From: Siphonodentalium dalli
Taxonomy: Eukaryota; Mollusca; Scaphopoda; Gadilida; Siphonodentaliidae
Direction: 5' to 3'
DNA length: 64,000 nt
NCBI GenBank assembly: GCA_032622095.1
Contig: CP136068.1
Coordinates: forward strand, 152,547,151 to 152,611,150
Made by a program: the position numbers and the translations under genes. Position 1 is the first letter of the stretch. The number at the start of each line of letters is the position of its first letter. The notes beneath the pieces were generated by a model. It searched no databases. It saw only the letters and a program-made list of their open reading frames with translations, and was not told the origin of the DNA. Below are positions 8,901-19,460 of the stretch, in pieces.

Positions 8901-11841
8901 TCTGAACCATTAGAACAAGGCCAGCTGAAATTAACTATAAAAACAACCAACAAACTCTTTCGCTGCAAACTGGTTTGCCACGCCGTGAACACTAATTTGT
9001 TCGCTAGACATCATATATGTAAGGGTGTCAATGCAGTAACGAAAGAAAAACTTAGGAAAATGACTTATTTCCTCAAAAAAAGACAAGTTTAGTGTGATGC
9101 ATAAATAAAATATGTACAGTAATGCCCTAAGTAATCGACCTCTTAACCAAAGCAGAATTATGGGGAGAGCTTTCCGATGAATGGGAACAAGCCATATTTC
9201 CGAGTAAATCCTGAAAAGTTACCCATAATTCTGCTTTGGTTAAGAGGTCGATTACTTAGGGCATTACTGTACATGTAGCTATTATAGCTGTTGGTTATTC
9301 TATATTTATTACCTTTATTCTATATTTATTACCTTATTCTATATTTATTACCTTTGTTGATGGTGCAATGCCCTCAGTTTCATGTTCTTCATTAAGTGTT
9401 ACAACACCTTTCACATTTTCTTCACTCACCAGCTGAAACAAGAAAACCAATGTCAGAAATGGTAACGCGCTCAAGATCATATATTATATACCCATAATTG
9501 AAATTATAGAATATAAAATATATTGGTTTTGCGAATGACCAACTCAGAATTCCGTTAAAATAACAATAACAACCAGCATCAAATTAACGAACCGGCGGCT
9601 GACTCGGCCGTCTCCGACCACAACCCCCAGTGGGCTACAGAACGAAAAATGTCTATAAAAGTTGAAATATAAGACTTACAAATTATCTTTTTCATTTCTT
9701 TTATTTGTAATTGGCATAGCTTATCACAAACCAAACAGAATATTCAGCCATTAAAACCAAACCCCTTTGTTTTGCCTTACACAGGGTGTGTGGGAGGGGG
9801 GGGGTAAAAAAGTTCCAAGCATGTATGAGGGGGTAGGTGGGTGGTCAAGATGACCCCAAAAGAAATTTTTCCTCCATAAATTTCAACTATTTTTGGCCTA
9901 AAACATGTAATTTTAACATCAAAACTGACAGTCAGAATAGATTGTTTCTTGTTATAAAATAACTAAAAAATACCCTGTATATGTCAGTCTATGTTACTCC
10001 AAACTTAAAATGCATGAACACGTTGCATAAGCAATCACTGCCACGTCAAGCTCCGCTAATACACCAACAAAATTTACAAAACAAGTCCAGTAAATTAGGT
10101 CAGGACGCAGCCTTTGGTGAGGTCCAGGCCTAATTTACTGGACAAGTATTGTAAGTTTCATTATAAACCAGGGACGAGTCAGTGTAGATTCTATTTATTA
10201 CTTGATCCAAAACCTCCATAAAACATACTTAAATCAATAAATACGATGTGAAACTAACAGCGGCTTCTATAAAGCCTGCCTGCATTGACGTTTCACGTAA
10301 CTATGCGCTGTTTGCCCGTGTAAAGAAATAGTCCCAGATATATAAGACTATCATATATGTATTTTTGATACAGAAATACGTTCATATATGTCTCATTTAC
10401 CAAGATTTATCGGAATGTTTCATCTGTATAAAAGTATTTCCTCTTTGTATATTTTAAACCTGTGTTTTAAATCAGTTAAAGATACGGGCGGCGTTGGCGG
10501 TGGGTATGCTGTTAAAATATTCAGCTCCGTCAAAGACCGCCATAAACAGAAAGAATAGTAAAATATAGACAGACCTTGTTCTTATACCAATCATAAATAT
10601 GGCATAAACGGTATGTTATTGTCAAATGTTTTTCCTTTGTTATGTAAACAAAAGCAAAAAAGTTACAGAACCTGGCTTTTGTTCAGATCCGGATATGGTA
10701 AACATAAAGAGCGTTATTTGTTACTGTTTTCCTGATATGGAAATAATAAAGAGCGTTTATATCATTTGTGTGTGCTTAACCAATAGAATTGCGCTGTGTT
10801 ATGTAAAAAGAAGCAAAACTTATGTAACACAAGCAGGTTGGTGATTTTTTTTAAATAAATCCAAAAAATTGATTTATTTGATTTATATCAAGATTTTTTT
10901 GATTTAAAATCGATTTATTTGATTTTTTTTCTAAATGTTATGAAAACATGTAATTGTGCAATTTCTCTGATAAATTAAGGTTCTGAAAGGTGTTGCTTAT
11001 TATATCCAAGGCTGGATTAATCATAATTCTGTGATTGTATTATTTTTTATACACCAATGAAACACACAGATACCATAGAGGTACAGATATAGCGACCATG
11101 TGCTTTATGCATACACTTGGGTCCATGTGGGTTTGGACAGGGTTCCAGTGTTGTGATATCTGAAAAGTGGAAAGGTAGACCTGTGCTTAAACTTAAACAA
11201 TTATAGGCACTAGACAGCTAGAGTAGTTAGATGGCAGAGTATATGCTAGAGCCATTCAGTTAGCATTTACATGTACAGCAATGAGAAAAGGGGGAAAGAA
11301 AATTAAACAGTGTATAGTGAGGCATGCTGAATGTGAGTGTATAGTTACAAATAATACGAACAATGCTATAAAGGGTTTAAGCGGAACATGCCATTGCTGG
11401 AACAGTAAATACGGTACCATGCTGTATGCCTATAGTTTCTATATGGTTGATAATTACTGTACAGTTTCATATCTATTATCCAATTTGTATTTTGTTTAAT
11501 CATACTAATGTTTAATTTACAGAAAACCTGTTAGATATTGCATTTCTTGACTTTTTATCATCATTTGAAAAAATTGGATTTAAATCAATGATTTTTTTGA
11601 AAAAAATCATTGATTTAAATCAATGATTTAAATCGGCCAACCCTGCTGCCTGGGCACCTTTTCCTCAATTCACAATGCTGCTACTACTAACCTTGCAAGC
11701 CTGTTTTTTGAATGGCAGTGCCCCGATTATCACTGTTTCATCAATTCTGTCATACCATCGCCAGACTCCAAGAGAACACCAGAATAGGTTGTAACCCAGA
11801 GTAGGGTAAAACACTAATTTCTCAATTAAGGAAGGCACCAT
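5807..11841 (-). CDS. PTPMT1: PTPMT1, mitochondrial phosphatidylglycerophosphate phosphatase (4 exons)
   Basis: Exons on the minus strand are 11841-11692, 9432-9352, 8319-8128 and 5944-5807. All introns are GT-AG and phase 0, and the joined product is 186 aa against about 201 in human. PTPMT1 is known to dephosphorylate phosphatidylglycerophosphate in cardiolipin synthesis at the mitochondrial inner membrane. The N-terminus keeps the family hallmark LVFYPTLGYNLF and WYDRIDETVIIGALP. Exon 2 gives VKGVVTLNEEHET. Exon 3 carries the likely general acid in TKDYT (D93) and the signature VYVHCKAGRTRS (C124, R130). Exon 4 gives FSPTEAVAYIQTKRP. The start is fixed by an in-frame TGA at 11862-11860 just upstream. 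The gene looks complete and intact. Introns hold several MITEs, listed separately. Identification rests on recalled similarity to human PTPMT1; confidence is high. Confidence 0.93.
6033..6438 (-). mobile_element. TTAA MITE family B, copy in PTPMT1 intron 3
   Basis: TTAA stands at both ends (6033-6036, 6435-6438) with termini AGGGATACT... and ...AGTCTCCCT. Read in reverse it aligns with the family B copy at 43597-44187 (shared AACAACAACATTTG and TTTCTATG segments). A TTAA target is typical of piggyBac or Kolobok transposases. No ORF is present. Confidence 0.7.
6848..7176. mobile_element. TTAA MITE family A, diverged copy
   Basis: TTAA lies at both ends, with a diverged left terminus and the right terminus CGGATTGAATACCT. 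The interior keeps the family segments TTTGGCTTCGGGGG, AATATTTGATTCGAGTCG and AAAGCTC. It lies in PTPMT1 intron 3. Confidence 0.7.
7260..7530. repeat. Interspersed repeat family F
   Basis: The segments GAATGTAGCATCCT, GCCGAAAATTTC, CATCGTCTGAACTA and TCAATTCGGGACGC recur in reverse orientation at 62255-62565. Both copies lie next to a family A MITE. Ends are not defined and there is no coding capacity. Confidence 0.6.
7651..8041. mobile_element. piggyBac-like MITE with two palindromic modules, copy 1
   Basis: TTAA flanks both ends (7651-7654, 8038-8041). Termini are CCCTTTACCCAACAG and its inverse TGTTGGGTAAAGGG, the CCC-type start plus TTAA target known for piggyBac. Inside are two ~68-bp palindromes (near 7680-7752 and 7830-7899) of the type GCCAATGCATTCTC...GAGAATGCATTGGC. 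It lies in PTPMT1 intron 3. Apparent reading frames through the palindromes are not genes. Confidence 0.85.
8128..8319 (-). CDS. PTPMT1: PTPMT1 exon 3 (catalytic)
   Basis: This 192-nt exon encodes 64 aa from EWNDMGVKHL to VAACYLLK. The acceptor is TTCAG before GAGTGG and the donor is GTGAGA. It contains the CX5R phosphatase loop HCKAGRTRS and an upstream Asp (TKDYT) as probable general acid. The residues AGRTRS are those typical of PTPMT1 and related dual-specificity phosphatases. Confidence 0.93.
9117..9269. mobile_element. Tc1/mariner-type hairpin MITE, copy 2
   Basis: CAGTAATGCCCTAAG...CTTAGGGCATTACTG flanked by TA, 153 bp, nearly a full palindrome. It sits in PTPMT1 intron 2, about 80 bp beyond the exon 2 donor. 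Confidence 0.85.
9352..9432 (-). CDS. PTPMT1: PTPMT1 exon 2
   Basis: This 81-nt exon encodes 27 aa (LVSEENVKGVVTLNEEHETE and seven more). It has a TTTCAG acceptor and a GTAATA donor, both phase 0. It matches the conserved 'EN V.GV.T.NEE.ET' strand-loop of PTPMT1. It is too short to stand out as an open frame. Confidence 0.9.
9446..9600. repeat. Interspersed repeat beside PTPMT1 exon 2
   Basis: The segments AGATCATATATTATATACCC, GAATATAAAATATATTGG and CTCAGAATTCCGTTAAAATA recur at 50753-50865 and, more diverged, at 49460-49590. The 49.5-kb copy also shares AACAAGAAAACCA and AGAAATGGTAACGC, which lie next to exon 2, so the repeat boundary comes close to the exon. Confidence 0.6.
10086..10143. 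repeat. Short inverted repeat
   Basis: CCAGTAAATTAGG at the left and CCTAATTTACTGG at the right can form a hairpin in PTPMT1 intron 1. No other copy was noticed. Confidence 0.6.
10834..11645. mobile_element. hAT-like MITE or remnant in PTPMT1 intron 1
   Basis: The left end reads CAGGTTGGTGATTT and the right end, in reverse, CAGGGTTGGCCGATTT. Both lead into AT-rich GATTTAAATC-type repeats. CAGGGTTGG-type termini occur in hAT elements. I could not find an 8-bp target duplication, so age or truncation is likely. It ends only about 45 bp from the exon 1 donor. Confidence 0.55.
11692..11841 (-). CDS. PTPMT1: PTPMT1 exon 1
   Basis: It encodes 50 aa from MVPSLIEKLVFYPTL to PFKKQACK, with a donor GTTAGT directly after AAG. 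The first in-frame ATG after an in-frame stop is at 11841-11839. A 13-codon upstream frame starts at the out-of-frame ATG 11863-11861 and overlaps this start, which could dampen translation. The hydrophobic, basic N-terminus fits the mitochondrial anchoring region of the family. Confidence 0.9.
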
Positions 11842-11863
11842 TGAAAACCCTAGCAACAGTCAT

Positions 11864-12120
11864 TATATGATGGGAATATGCTACAAAAGAAAAACAACAT
11901 GCATGTATTAAACCAGAATTTAAATTACAGCCACACTCGCATTGAAGTTGATCTTTTATTGTATATTTTATATCCGACAAATCTACATGAACTGTTTTGT
12001 GATGACAACTGGAGCCATCTCATTCACAATGCAACAACTACTTAATTACAAAGCTACCATACATTTCAATTCCATTTGAGAGTCTTACCATAAAACCACC
12101 CAGTACAGGATCATTCAATA
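11864..12120. promoter_or_regulatory. Upstream region of PTPMT1
   Basis: This is the 257 bp upstream of the PTPMT1 leader frame, bounded by a TTAA element. A promoter is expected here by position only; I see no clear TATA box or initiator. Confidence 0.25.
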
Positions 12121-12420
12121 TTAAAGGCCCACTTAATTTTCGAATCCTTAGATCAAATTATGTACAACATATTCCATATTACATATATACATACCATTTG
12201 AAAGAGGAAGCTCCAAAACATTGTGAACACATGTTATTTTTGTCAAGGTACTGACATGAGTTCTGTTCTTAATGTCAATCTGGTGTGTACTGCCAGTTTA
12301 TTATTCTGAATGGATGGCAATAACTCTATCTCTTAGTTGTTAATAATGATGCATTCTTGGTAAATAACGAGGGGGGGGGGGGGTAATATAAATAGATCCA
12401 GGAAGTGGCTGTATCATTCC
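12121..12420. mobile_element. TTAA MITE family C, partial
   Basis: It starts TTAA then AGGCCCACTTAATTTTCG, the inverse of the right ends at 59240-59263 and 45096-45118. It also shares the 'gaggaagctccaaaaca' segment with those copies. A G-run lies at 12371-12383. The far end was not located. Confidence 0.55.
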
Positions 12421-12794
12421 CCCTAAATTGGCTATCAAATCACCATTAAAGCACTTTAACAAACTCTGATAATCGTTGCCCAAGTTACAAAATTTATGAA
12501 AATTCATACCGACACAAAATTAAGAAATTCCCACGACAAACAGGGGCTGTAACTCTTGTAAAAATGATATATCCTTTACCGCATGCTAGACTATCACCAT
12601 ACCAGGTGATGATCCATGCCAGAATTATAAGCTGAAATGTTCGTACAGACAAAATTAATAAATTTGCAAGTCAAATAAGGGTTGTAACTCTTGTTCCCCG
12701 AGCTGTGCTATCACTATACCAATGCACAACTGAATGTCTGGGGCATATGCCATGCTTGATATTCCACGTGTTAAGGAGGTCAAGTGACCAATTT

Positions 12795-13283
12795 TTAAAG
12801 GTACTCAATCCGAAAAAAACTCCTCTCAATTACTATTTCAATGGCTTCGGGGGTCAAAAATATTTGATTTGAGTCGAGGAAGTCACCCATCAAAGCTCAG
12901 ATTTGTTAGATATCAATTTTAGAAATCTATTATTTTTCATTATCGGGAATACTTTCTGGCCCAGATCTCAGTCAAAATTGCGTTTTTATTACCACTTGAT
13001 TTTAGAGTTATCCATCCTTGTCTGTTTGAATAGAGTTTTGGTGTAAAAATCTCGAGCAGGATACGAAATTGACGGCAATTATTAGTACTCATCTCGAGAA
13101 CATAACAAATTTCAAAAATCAATATCTAATAACTCTGAGCTTTGTTTGATGGGTTCCTCGACTCGAATCAAATATTTGTTATCCCCAAAGCCAAAGAAAT
13201 AGTAATATAGGACCCTCTGATCGGATTGTTGTTGTTGGAATCTGTTGAGATGGGGACCCTCTTTACGGATTGAGTACCTTTAA
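12795..13283. mobile_element. TTAA MITE family A
   Basis: TTAA at both ends with inverted termini AGGTACTCAATCCG and CGGATTGAGTACCT. The interior is a foldback: motifs CGACTCGAATC and GATTTGAGTCG, and AGCTCAGA and CTGAGCTT, occur in opposite orientation on the two arms. About nine copies of this family lie in the window. Confidence 0.85.
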
Positions 13284-13637
13284 TTGGCATTTCCATGCAA
13301 ATCTCTGCAGCAAAAGTTACAGAGTTGCAAATATTTCTGGGTGTGACTTTGTGGGGTATTGAAAAAAATACACATTTATCTGGTTGGAATTTGTTCAATT
13401 AGAATGTTGATTTATTGATTTTATTATTTTTATTGATTTTTCAAAATTAGGTCAAGTGTAGTATTTCCACTAAATTCCCAAAAATATTCTCAAAAATAAA
13501 TTTATAGCAAAAATAGCCGCCGGTAAATGTTATGATATGGCTGTTTTTGTTCCCAGACAATTGTTTCATATTTAACTTTTGCTGGGCAGAATTGCAAGGA
13601 AAAATCCCCATTCAATATTGGTCACTTGACCTACTCC
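13284..13637. other. Spacer inside the TTAA-flanked element
   Basis: AT-rich sequence without recognisable exon or repeat copy. It is probably the remaining interior of the enclosing TTAA-flanked element. Confidence 0.4.
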
Positions 13638-13641
13638 TTAA

Positions 13642-16600
13642 TCTCATATATATTTTGAAGACCTCTGTCTGTATGTATGTTTGTTTGTTTGTTTGTTTGT
13701 CTGTCTGTCTGTCTGTTATACAAATCTACGATTCTCGACCGATCGGGACGAAACTTGGTACGTGTGTGTAGTTTGACCGGGCGGTGAACGTTGTCGTATT
13801 GGCGAGCCCGTGCGGCGCCCGCTTCGCGCATGCGCAGACGAGATCTCGGAAACGGGTGGAGCTATCGACTTGAAATTTGCTATGTGAATGTATCTTGCCC
13901 CGGATACGAATTTTATCGGGTCGCCGAGCCCGTGCGACGCCAGATTCGCGCATGCGCAGACCAGATCTCGGAAACGGGTAGAGCTATCGACTTGAAATTT
14001 GCTATGTGAATGTATCTTGCCCCGGATACGAATTTTATCGGGTCGCCGAGCCCGTGCGACGCCAGCTTCGCGCATGCGCAGACCAGATCTCGGAAACGGG
14101 TAGAGCTATCGACTTGAAATTTGGTTTTTGAATAGCCCGGACTTGAAATTTGGTTTTTGAATAGCCCGGACAACGTCGGGCTCATCGGCTATTCTCATAT
14201 ATATTTTGAAGACCTCTGTTTGTTTGTTTGTTTGTTTGTCTGTCTGTCATTTATACAAATCTACGATTCTCGACCGATCGGGACGAAACTTGGTACGTGT
14301 GTGTAGTTTGACCAGGCGGTGAACGTTGTCGTATTGGCGAGCCCGTGCGGCGCCCGCTTCGCGCATGCGCAGACCAAATCTCGGAAACGGGTGGAGCTAT
14401 CGACTTGAAATTTGCTATGTGAATGTATCTTGCCCCGGACACGAATTTTATCGGGTCGCCGAGCACGTGCGACGCCAGCTTCGCGCATGCGCAGACGAGA
14501 TCTCGGAAACGGGTGGAGCTATCGACTTGAAATTTGCTATGTGAATGTATCTTGCCCCGGATACAAATTTTATCGGGTCGCCGAGCCCGTGCGACGCCAC
14601 CTTCGCGCATGCGCAGACCAGATCTCGGAAACGGGTAGAGCTATCGACTTGAAATTTTGTTTTTGAATAGCTATCGACTTGAAATTTGGTTTTTGAATAG
14701 CCCGGACAACGTCGGGCTCATCGGCTTGTCTATTATATATTTTGAAGACCTCTGTTTGTCTGTCTGTCTGTTTGTCTGTCATTAATACAAATCTACGATT
14801 CTCGACCGATCGGGACGAAACTTGGTACATGTGAGTAGTTTGACCAGGCGGTGGTCGTTGTCGTATTGGTGAGCCCGTGCGATGCCCGTGCAGCGCATGC
14901 GCAGACGAGATCTCGGAAACGGGTGGAGCTATCGACTTGAAATTTGGTATGTGAATGTATCTTGCCCCTAATACGAATTTTATCGGGTCGCCGAGCCCGT
15001 GCGACGCCAGCTTCGCGCATGCGCAGACCAGATCTCGGAAACGGGTGGAGCTATCGACTTGAAATTTGGTATGTGAATGTATCTTGACCCGGTAACGAAT
15101 TTTATCGGGTCGCGGAGCCCGTGCGACGCCAGCTTCGCGCATGCGCAGACCAGATCTCGGAAACGGGTGGAGCTATCGACTTGAAATTTGCTATGTGAAT
15201 GTATCTTGCCCCGGATATGAATTTTATCGGGTCGCGGAGCCCGTGCGACGCCAGCTTCGCGCATGCGCAGACCAGATCTCGGAAACGGGTGGAGCTATCG
15301 ACTTGAAATTTGGTTTTTGAATAGCCCGGACAACGTCGGGCTCATCGGCTAGTCTCATATATATTTTGAAGACCTCTGTCTGTCTGTCTGTTTGTTTGTC
15401 TGTCTGTCTGTCATTAATACAAATCTATGATTCTCGACCGATTGTGACGAAACTTGGTACGTGTGTGTAGTTTGACCAGGCGGTGGTCGTTGTCGTATTG
15501 GCGAGCCCGTGCGACGCCCGTGCAGACGAGATCTCGGAAACGGGTGGAGCTATCGACTTGAAATTTGGTATGTGAATGTATCTTGCCTCGAATATGAATT
15601 TTATCAGGTCGCCGAGCATGTGCGACGCCAGCTTCGCGCATGCGCAGACCAGATCTCGGAAACGGGTGGAGCTATCGACTTGAAATTTGCTATGTGAATG
15701 TATCTTGCCCCGGATACGAATTTTATCGGGTCGCCGAGTCCGTGCGACGCCAGCTTCGCGCATGCGCAGACGAGATCTCGGAAACGGGTGGGGCTATCGA
15801 CTTGAAATTTGGTTTTTGAATAGCCCGGATGAATAGCCCGGACAACGTCGGGCTCATCGGCTAGTCTCATATATATTTTGAAGACCTCTGTCTGTCTGTT
15901 TGTTTGTCATTTATACAAATCTACGATTCTCGACCGATCGGGACGAAACTTGGTACGTGTGTGTAGTTTAACCAGGCAGTGGACGTTGTCGTATTGGCGA
16001 GCCTGTGTGGCACCCGCTTCGCGCATGCGCAGACGAGATCTCGGAAACGGGTGGAGCTATCGACTTGAAATTTGCTATGTGAATGTATCTTGTCCCGGAT
16101 ACAAATTTTATCGGGTCGCCGAGCCCGTGCGACGCCAGCTTCGCGCATGCGCAGACGAGATCTCGGAAACGGGTGGAGCTATCGACTTGAAATTTGGTAT
16201 GTGAATGTATCTTGCCCCGAATACGAATTTTATCGGGTCGCCGAGCCCGTGCGGCGCCAGCTTCACGCATGCGCAGACGAGATCTCGGAAACGGGTGGAG
16301 CTATCGACTTGAAATTTTCTATGTGAATGTATCTTGCCCCGGATACGAATTTTATCGGGTCGCCGAGCCCGTGCGACGCCAGCTTCGCGCAGACCAGATC
16401 TCGGAAACGGGTGGAGCTATCGACTTGAAATTTGGTATGTGAATGTATCTTGACCCGGATACGAATTTTATCGGGTCGCCGAGCCCGTGCGATGCCAGCT
16501 TCGCGCATGCGCAGACCAGATCTCGGAAACGGGTGGAGCTATCGACTTGAAATTTGGTATGTGAATGTATCTTGCCCCGGATACGAATTTTATCGGATCG

Positions 16601-16840
16601 CCGAGCCCGTGCGATGCCAGCTTCGCGCATGCGCAGACCAGATCTCGGAAACGGGCGGAGCTATCGACTTGAAATTTGGTATGTGAATGTATCTTGCCCC
16701 GGATACGAATTTGATCGGGTCGCCGAGCCCGTGCGATGCCAGCTTCGCACATGCGCAGACTAGATCTCGGAAACGGGTAGAGCTATCGACTTGAAATTTG
16801 GTTTTTGAATAGACCGGACAACGTCGGGCTCATCGGCTAG
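13642..16840 (+). mobile_element. Head-to-tail array of five Helitron-like elements
   Basis: Five units are joined directly: 13642-14192, 14193-14728, 14729-15352, 15353-15864 and 15865-16840. Each begins TC (TCTCATATATATTTTGAAG or TCTATTATATATTTTGAAG). Each ends with a hairpin (GCCCGGAC / GTCGGGC) a few bases before CTAG, with CTAT and CTTG variants in units 1 and 2. The array lies between a host A (13641) and T (16841) with no target duplication. These are the hallmarks of Helitrons. No Rep/helicase gene is present, so the units are non-autonomous. Units contain TCTG/TTTG simple repeats near the 5' end and two to eight copies of a ~122-bp minisatellite. Confidence 0.85.
13820..16800 (+). 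repeat. ~122-bp minisatellite inside the Helitron-like units
   Basis: Repeat landmarks are AGATCTCGGAAACGGG, AGCTATCGACTTGAAATTTG, TGTGAATGTATCTTG, TTTTATCGGGTCGCCGAGCC and CGCGCATGCGCAGAC. The motif AGATCTCGG recurs at about 121-123 bp (near 13840, 13961, 14084). Copy number differs between units, highest in unit 5. The repeat is GC-rich relative to its surroundings. Many overlapping open frames on both strands arise from it and are not genes. Confidence 0.9.
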
Positions 16841-16841
16841 T

Positions 16842-18310
16842 GTGATATATTCAGACGTCCCGAACGTCGGTCGGACGGACGGACGGAGCCCTCGTCTATA
16901 TGCCCCTAACCTCAATCGGGGATCGAGGAATAATAAATATGAAATTAGCCTCCCATACTAATTCCACATTGAATGTCAATTTGAAGTGAATATAACTGTG
17001 TTGAGTTAGAAATAAGAAATCTACGAAAGACGGAACTATACCTCGAATTTAGGCGACATTTTATGTGATAATTAAAAACACGGAATTCCAATAGCCTGTT
17101 ATATAGGATGAAACGAAACGTACTTAATCGCCGGTGACACGGATAGCACAGCGCACACAATCTATTTTTAGAGATCGAGTCATTGTTGCCGTTGATAAAG
17201 TTTACCAAGGTTCAACTATCAGTATATATAAACTGACTGTTTGCAGTTATAAAGTACCCTATTTGATTAATAAATCAAATAATATGACATTCTACATCTT
17301 AATAATTTATGTTAATCTGGTACGTGTTACATGTATATCACATACCATGTATTCCTCTGACTATTTGTATTTATACATGTTGGTTGTCCTACACCAATGT
17401 GTGCTTTAAAGACCATTAAAACGTATCTTATATTATTTTATCTTATTATTCATACCTTGATAACATTCCGACGAAACAACGGGTATGGTTTATATAATCG
17501 TTAAATATAATGCCAAATTTAATCCATGTATTCACACGAAATATGACACCATGCATTACCATATTTGTTGGTGTATACTAGCCAAGTGTTTTGACATAAT
17601 TGACAGCATCATTCCAATTCTCATAACTGCATAAATACCAGAATTGCACTGTGCAGAGGTATGTGTTTTCCTGTCAAATCAATGTCACATTAAATGATAA
17701 CATTGACACAGATTCGGGTGCATGTATAATGGTGCCGTGGTCATGTGTGTGCATGATTCAGACCATAGGGCTTTTCTGTCATGGTATCAGTTTTTAGATC
17801 ACCTGTGCCTATTTAGCTTATATTTGGTATGGAGGGTCCTTAATTGGTTTAATAGGGTTAAGATTTGTTAAATGGGGTCACTGGGACAAACATGGGCGGA
17901 GCCAGGGTCATGTTTAAAAAAAATAGATTTAACTCATTGCTCAATTTAACAAAAACAAAACAAAAACAAAAACATTAAAAACAAATTTAAATAAAAAAAA
18001 AAGAGGATCAATGCTATTTTTTCCCCATAAATTTTAATTTTGAAACTAACCACGTTATAACACCCGCCTGTGTACACCGACTCACCCCACCATTTAAATC
18101 TCTACCTCGACCATCTATTTTCGAACGGGCACGTTATGCCACAACTCGACATTCGTAATATAAAAAGTTCATGTCTCCCCATTTATGCACAATGAGCTCC
18201 CACGGACGGGGTCGGAGACCTCTCAATTAAATTCATCATTCTCATGACCTATTTAACACCGCATAGGTATCGGACTTAACATTTTTACACAATGTACACA
18301 TAGCATGTTA

Positions 18311-18316
<6 letters not shown>
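16842..18316. other. Intergenic sequence, no gene seen
   Basis: A GACG-rich stretch at about 16868-16890 resembles the one near 56806-56826. The rest is AT-rich, with an A-rich tract near 17944-18003 and no supported exon. Confidence 0.5.
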
Positions 18317-18345
<29 letters not shown>

Positions 18346-18370
18346 GCTATATATATATATATATATATTA
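18317..18370. repeat. TA microsatellite
   Basis: Nearly pure TA/AT dinucleotide run. It replaces the left end of the adjoining MITE. Confidence 0.9.
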
Positions 18371-18748
18371 CCATAGGTCGCCTCGCATATATAAGAGAAT
18401 GCATTGGCTTAACAATTTTTTATCATGTTTTTTAAATAAATGTTTCTTTACAATTTTTAGGACATAAAATAAAAAAACATCCATTACCCTGCAGGGAGCC
18501 CCACACATATATAGAAGCACATAGAAGAGTGTCGTCTGCTCATGTTTGTCTGGGGCTCTGTATGGGTGAAATTATAAAATTGTTAAAGAATACAAGAACA
18601 AATTATTAAAATTGTAAAAAATTGTTAGGCCAATGCATTCTCTTATATATGCGAGGCGACCTATGGTCGACTCGCATATATAAGAGAATGCATTGGCACA
18701 GGGTAAAAAAAATCCCGACTTCCGACTGGATTTGATATGGCGGGTCAC
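18371..18748. mobile_element. Family D hairpin MITE, left-truncated
   Basis: The right terminus ATATGGCGGGTCAC and the conserved core (GAGCCCCACACATATATAG ... TGGGGCTC) match full copies at 29513-29964 and 34841-35294. One complete palindromic module lies at about 18630-18700. The left terminus is lost in the TA tract. Confidence 0.8.
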
Positions 18749-19460
18749 ATATAACATTATTAAATAATACTAATAACAAGCTTATGGCGACCAAAACTAA
18801 ATTCGAACTTGACCTGTATTTCCATGTTGGTAATCTCCATACGAAATTTGAAAAAAATTCACATAACTAAAACTAAAACTAATGTTATCATCCGGAAAAC
18901 CATATGGGACGGACGCATGCACACACGGACGGACACAGCTACATTATTCTATACCCCCCCCCCCGGAATTTATTTCGTGGAACAGTCATATACGTATATC
19001 TCTAACAGAGAACTATATATGGTTCGCTTCTAAACCCGCATACACAAAACAAACAGTTACATTGAGTTTATGAATTTCACGTAATTCATTTCCTTGTCGG
19101 TAGAGGCGTACTGCTCATTTGCACACAATGGGGCTTTCTGTTATATTGAACATCAGACGCAATGTGAAACTCCAGTAATTGAGTTACTGCATGTTCTTCT
19201 TCTGGATACACCGATAAGAATGCATTCGTGTCAAAAAATATGCTTGTATGCTTAATGCATACGTGCTCAACATACAACATATTTGCGTCGGCAGTATATA
19301 TTCAATTATTGTATGATGTGTTTGCGTATATTCATCGACGTTCGGATTCGAACAGAGCTGTATCCGAATATTATTATTATTTATTTTGTATCAGGCATAA
19401 AGCGCCCATATAGTATATCACAATTTAGCATACATATGTTACATTATAATAGAGATTATA

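Larger units (their letters stand above)
12771..13641. mobile_element. TTAA-flanked element carrying a nested family A MITE
   Basis: The left end is TTAA followed by GGAGGTCAAGTGACCAA. The right end is TTGGTCACTTGACC, ACTCC and TTAA at about 13638-13641. The family A copy 12795-13283 lies inside it. The Helitron-like array begins at the base after the right TTAA, so at least three insertions are stacked here. Confidence 0.6.

Noticed and set aside
13642-16840. Many overlapping open frames of 60-190 aa on both strands
   Set aside because: They repeat with the ~122-bp minisatellite and occur in several frames at once; no start context, domain or splice pattern supports a protein.
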